This document shows, piece by piece, positions 43,260-43,341 of a stretch of 43,341 bases of DNA. Position 1 is the stretch's first letter, and each line of letters opens with the position of its first letter. The notes below the pieces were generated by a model. The model was not told the DNA's origin. It saw nothing but the letters and a program-made list of their open reading frames with translations, and did no database searches. The stretch is from an uncultured Bacteroidota bacterium. GTDB lineage: Bacteria > Bacteroidota > Bacteroidia > Chitinophagales > Chitinophagaceae. The position numbers and the translations under genes are program-made. The stretch lies in assembly GCA_903906365.1 (NCBI GenBank), contig CAIVKC010000058.1, positions 1-43,341 on the forward strand. Reading direction: 5' to 3'.

Positions 43260-43341
43260 TCAGGCGATTTTAGGTGCGTGACGATTTGAAATTGCCAAAA
43301 TCATAACTTTCTGAAAATCAGCGAGTTTATGAATCAGGGTA
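43260..43341 (-). CDS. C-terminal end of an unidentified protein (partial)
   Basis: On the minus strand the frame enters at the window edge and reads TLIHKLADFQKVMILAISNR then HAPKIA before TGA at 43262-43260. With only 26 residues no family can be named. It lies upstream of the GH130 gene in the same direction, 78 bp apart, so it may be the preceding operon gene. Confidence 0.4.
   Translation of the reverse strand, partial: TLIHKLADFQKVMILAISNRHAPKIA

Noticed and set aside
1-43341. CRISPR arrays, rRNA genes, SusC/SusD genes, relaxase gene
   Set aside because: Looked for and not seen.

Overview
The window looks like a chromosomal segment of a Bacteroidota bacterium, most likely of the Chitinophagaceae (Chitinophaga/Niastella type). 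Pointers are a type IX secretion (T9SS) type-B sorting domain (33248-36577), a DUF4874/DUF4832 protein, a GH130 mannosyl-glucose phosphorylase, a DUF6934 protein, a typical Bacteroidetes arm-type tyrosine recombinase, and one textbook Bacteroidetes promoter (TTG-N19-TAnnTTTG at 20413-20442). The family-level assignment is an inference.

Region 1 (1 to about 4.5 kb) is an insertion-riddled accessory segment. It holds the 3' end of an IS21-family element (istB tail plus tandem terminal repeats) inserted into an IS481-like transposase remnant. That remnant in turn truncates an HD-domain gene lying downstream of an intact OLD-family ATPase/TOPRIM nuclease gene, so this may be a broken two-gene defence locus. 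A ParDE toxin-antitoxin pair with a palindromic operator follows.

Region 2 (about 4.5 to 12.5 kb) looks like a small integrative/mobilisable island. Both edges carry a tRNA-Ser-3'-end-like sequence ending TCTCTCTCCG (4510-4526 and 12454-12468), each followed by a strong hairpin terminator. Inside are a tyrosine recombinase, an excisionase-like helix-turn-helix protein, a MobC-like gene, a heavily palindromic non-coding block, a putative toxin/partner pair, an Xre regulator-DUF6934-small protein module, an unknown 288-aa gene and an Xre/RES toxin-antitoxin pair. Four of its genes are broken by single small lesions: in-frame TAG in the integrase, TAA in the 7755-8351 gene, TGA in the RES toxin, and a one-base frameshift in the mobilisation gene. 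No relaxase is visible. The island appears to be decaying and immobile unless helped in trans.

Region 3 (12.5 to 21.8 kb) is AT-rich chromosomal or accessory DNA with isolated genes and long gene-free stretches: NmrA-type NAD(P)-binding protein, AraC regulator, APC permease, TrmO/TsaA-like methyltransferase, DUF1801 protein, and a membrane protein/XRE two-gene operon. A dispersed ~115-bp repeat (3094-3212 and 20549-20660) ties regions 1 and 3 together.

Region 4 (21.8 to 43.3 kb) is visibly richer in G+C and codes for secreted and sugar-related functions: a DUF4874/4832 protein, a large six-hairpin glycosidase-like protein, a GH43/117-like beta-propeller protein, a TIM-barrel protein and a GH130 phosphorylase, but no SusC/SusD pair. 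Among them are a quinone-oxidoreductase-like MDR enzyme, DUF2306 and DUF6804-like membrane proteins, a 1109-aa T9SS cargo protein, GNAT and SanA-like proteins, a NarL-type response regulator without a visible kinase, and a seven-heme-motif cytochrome c.
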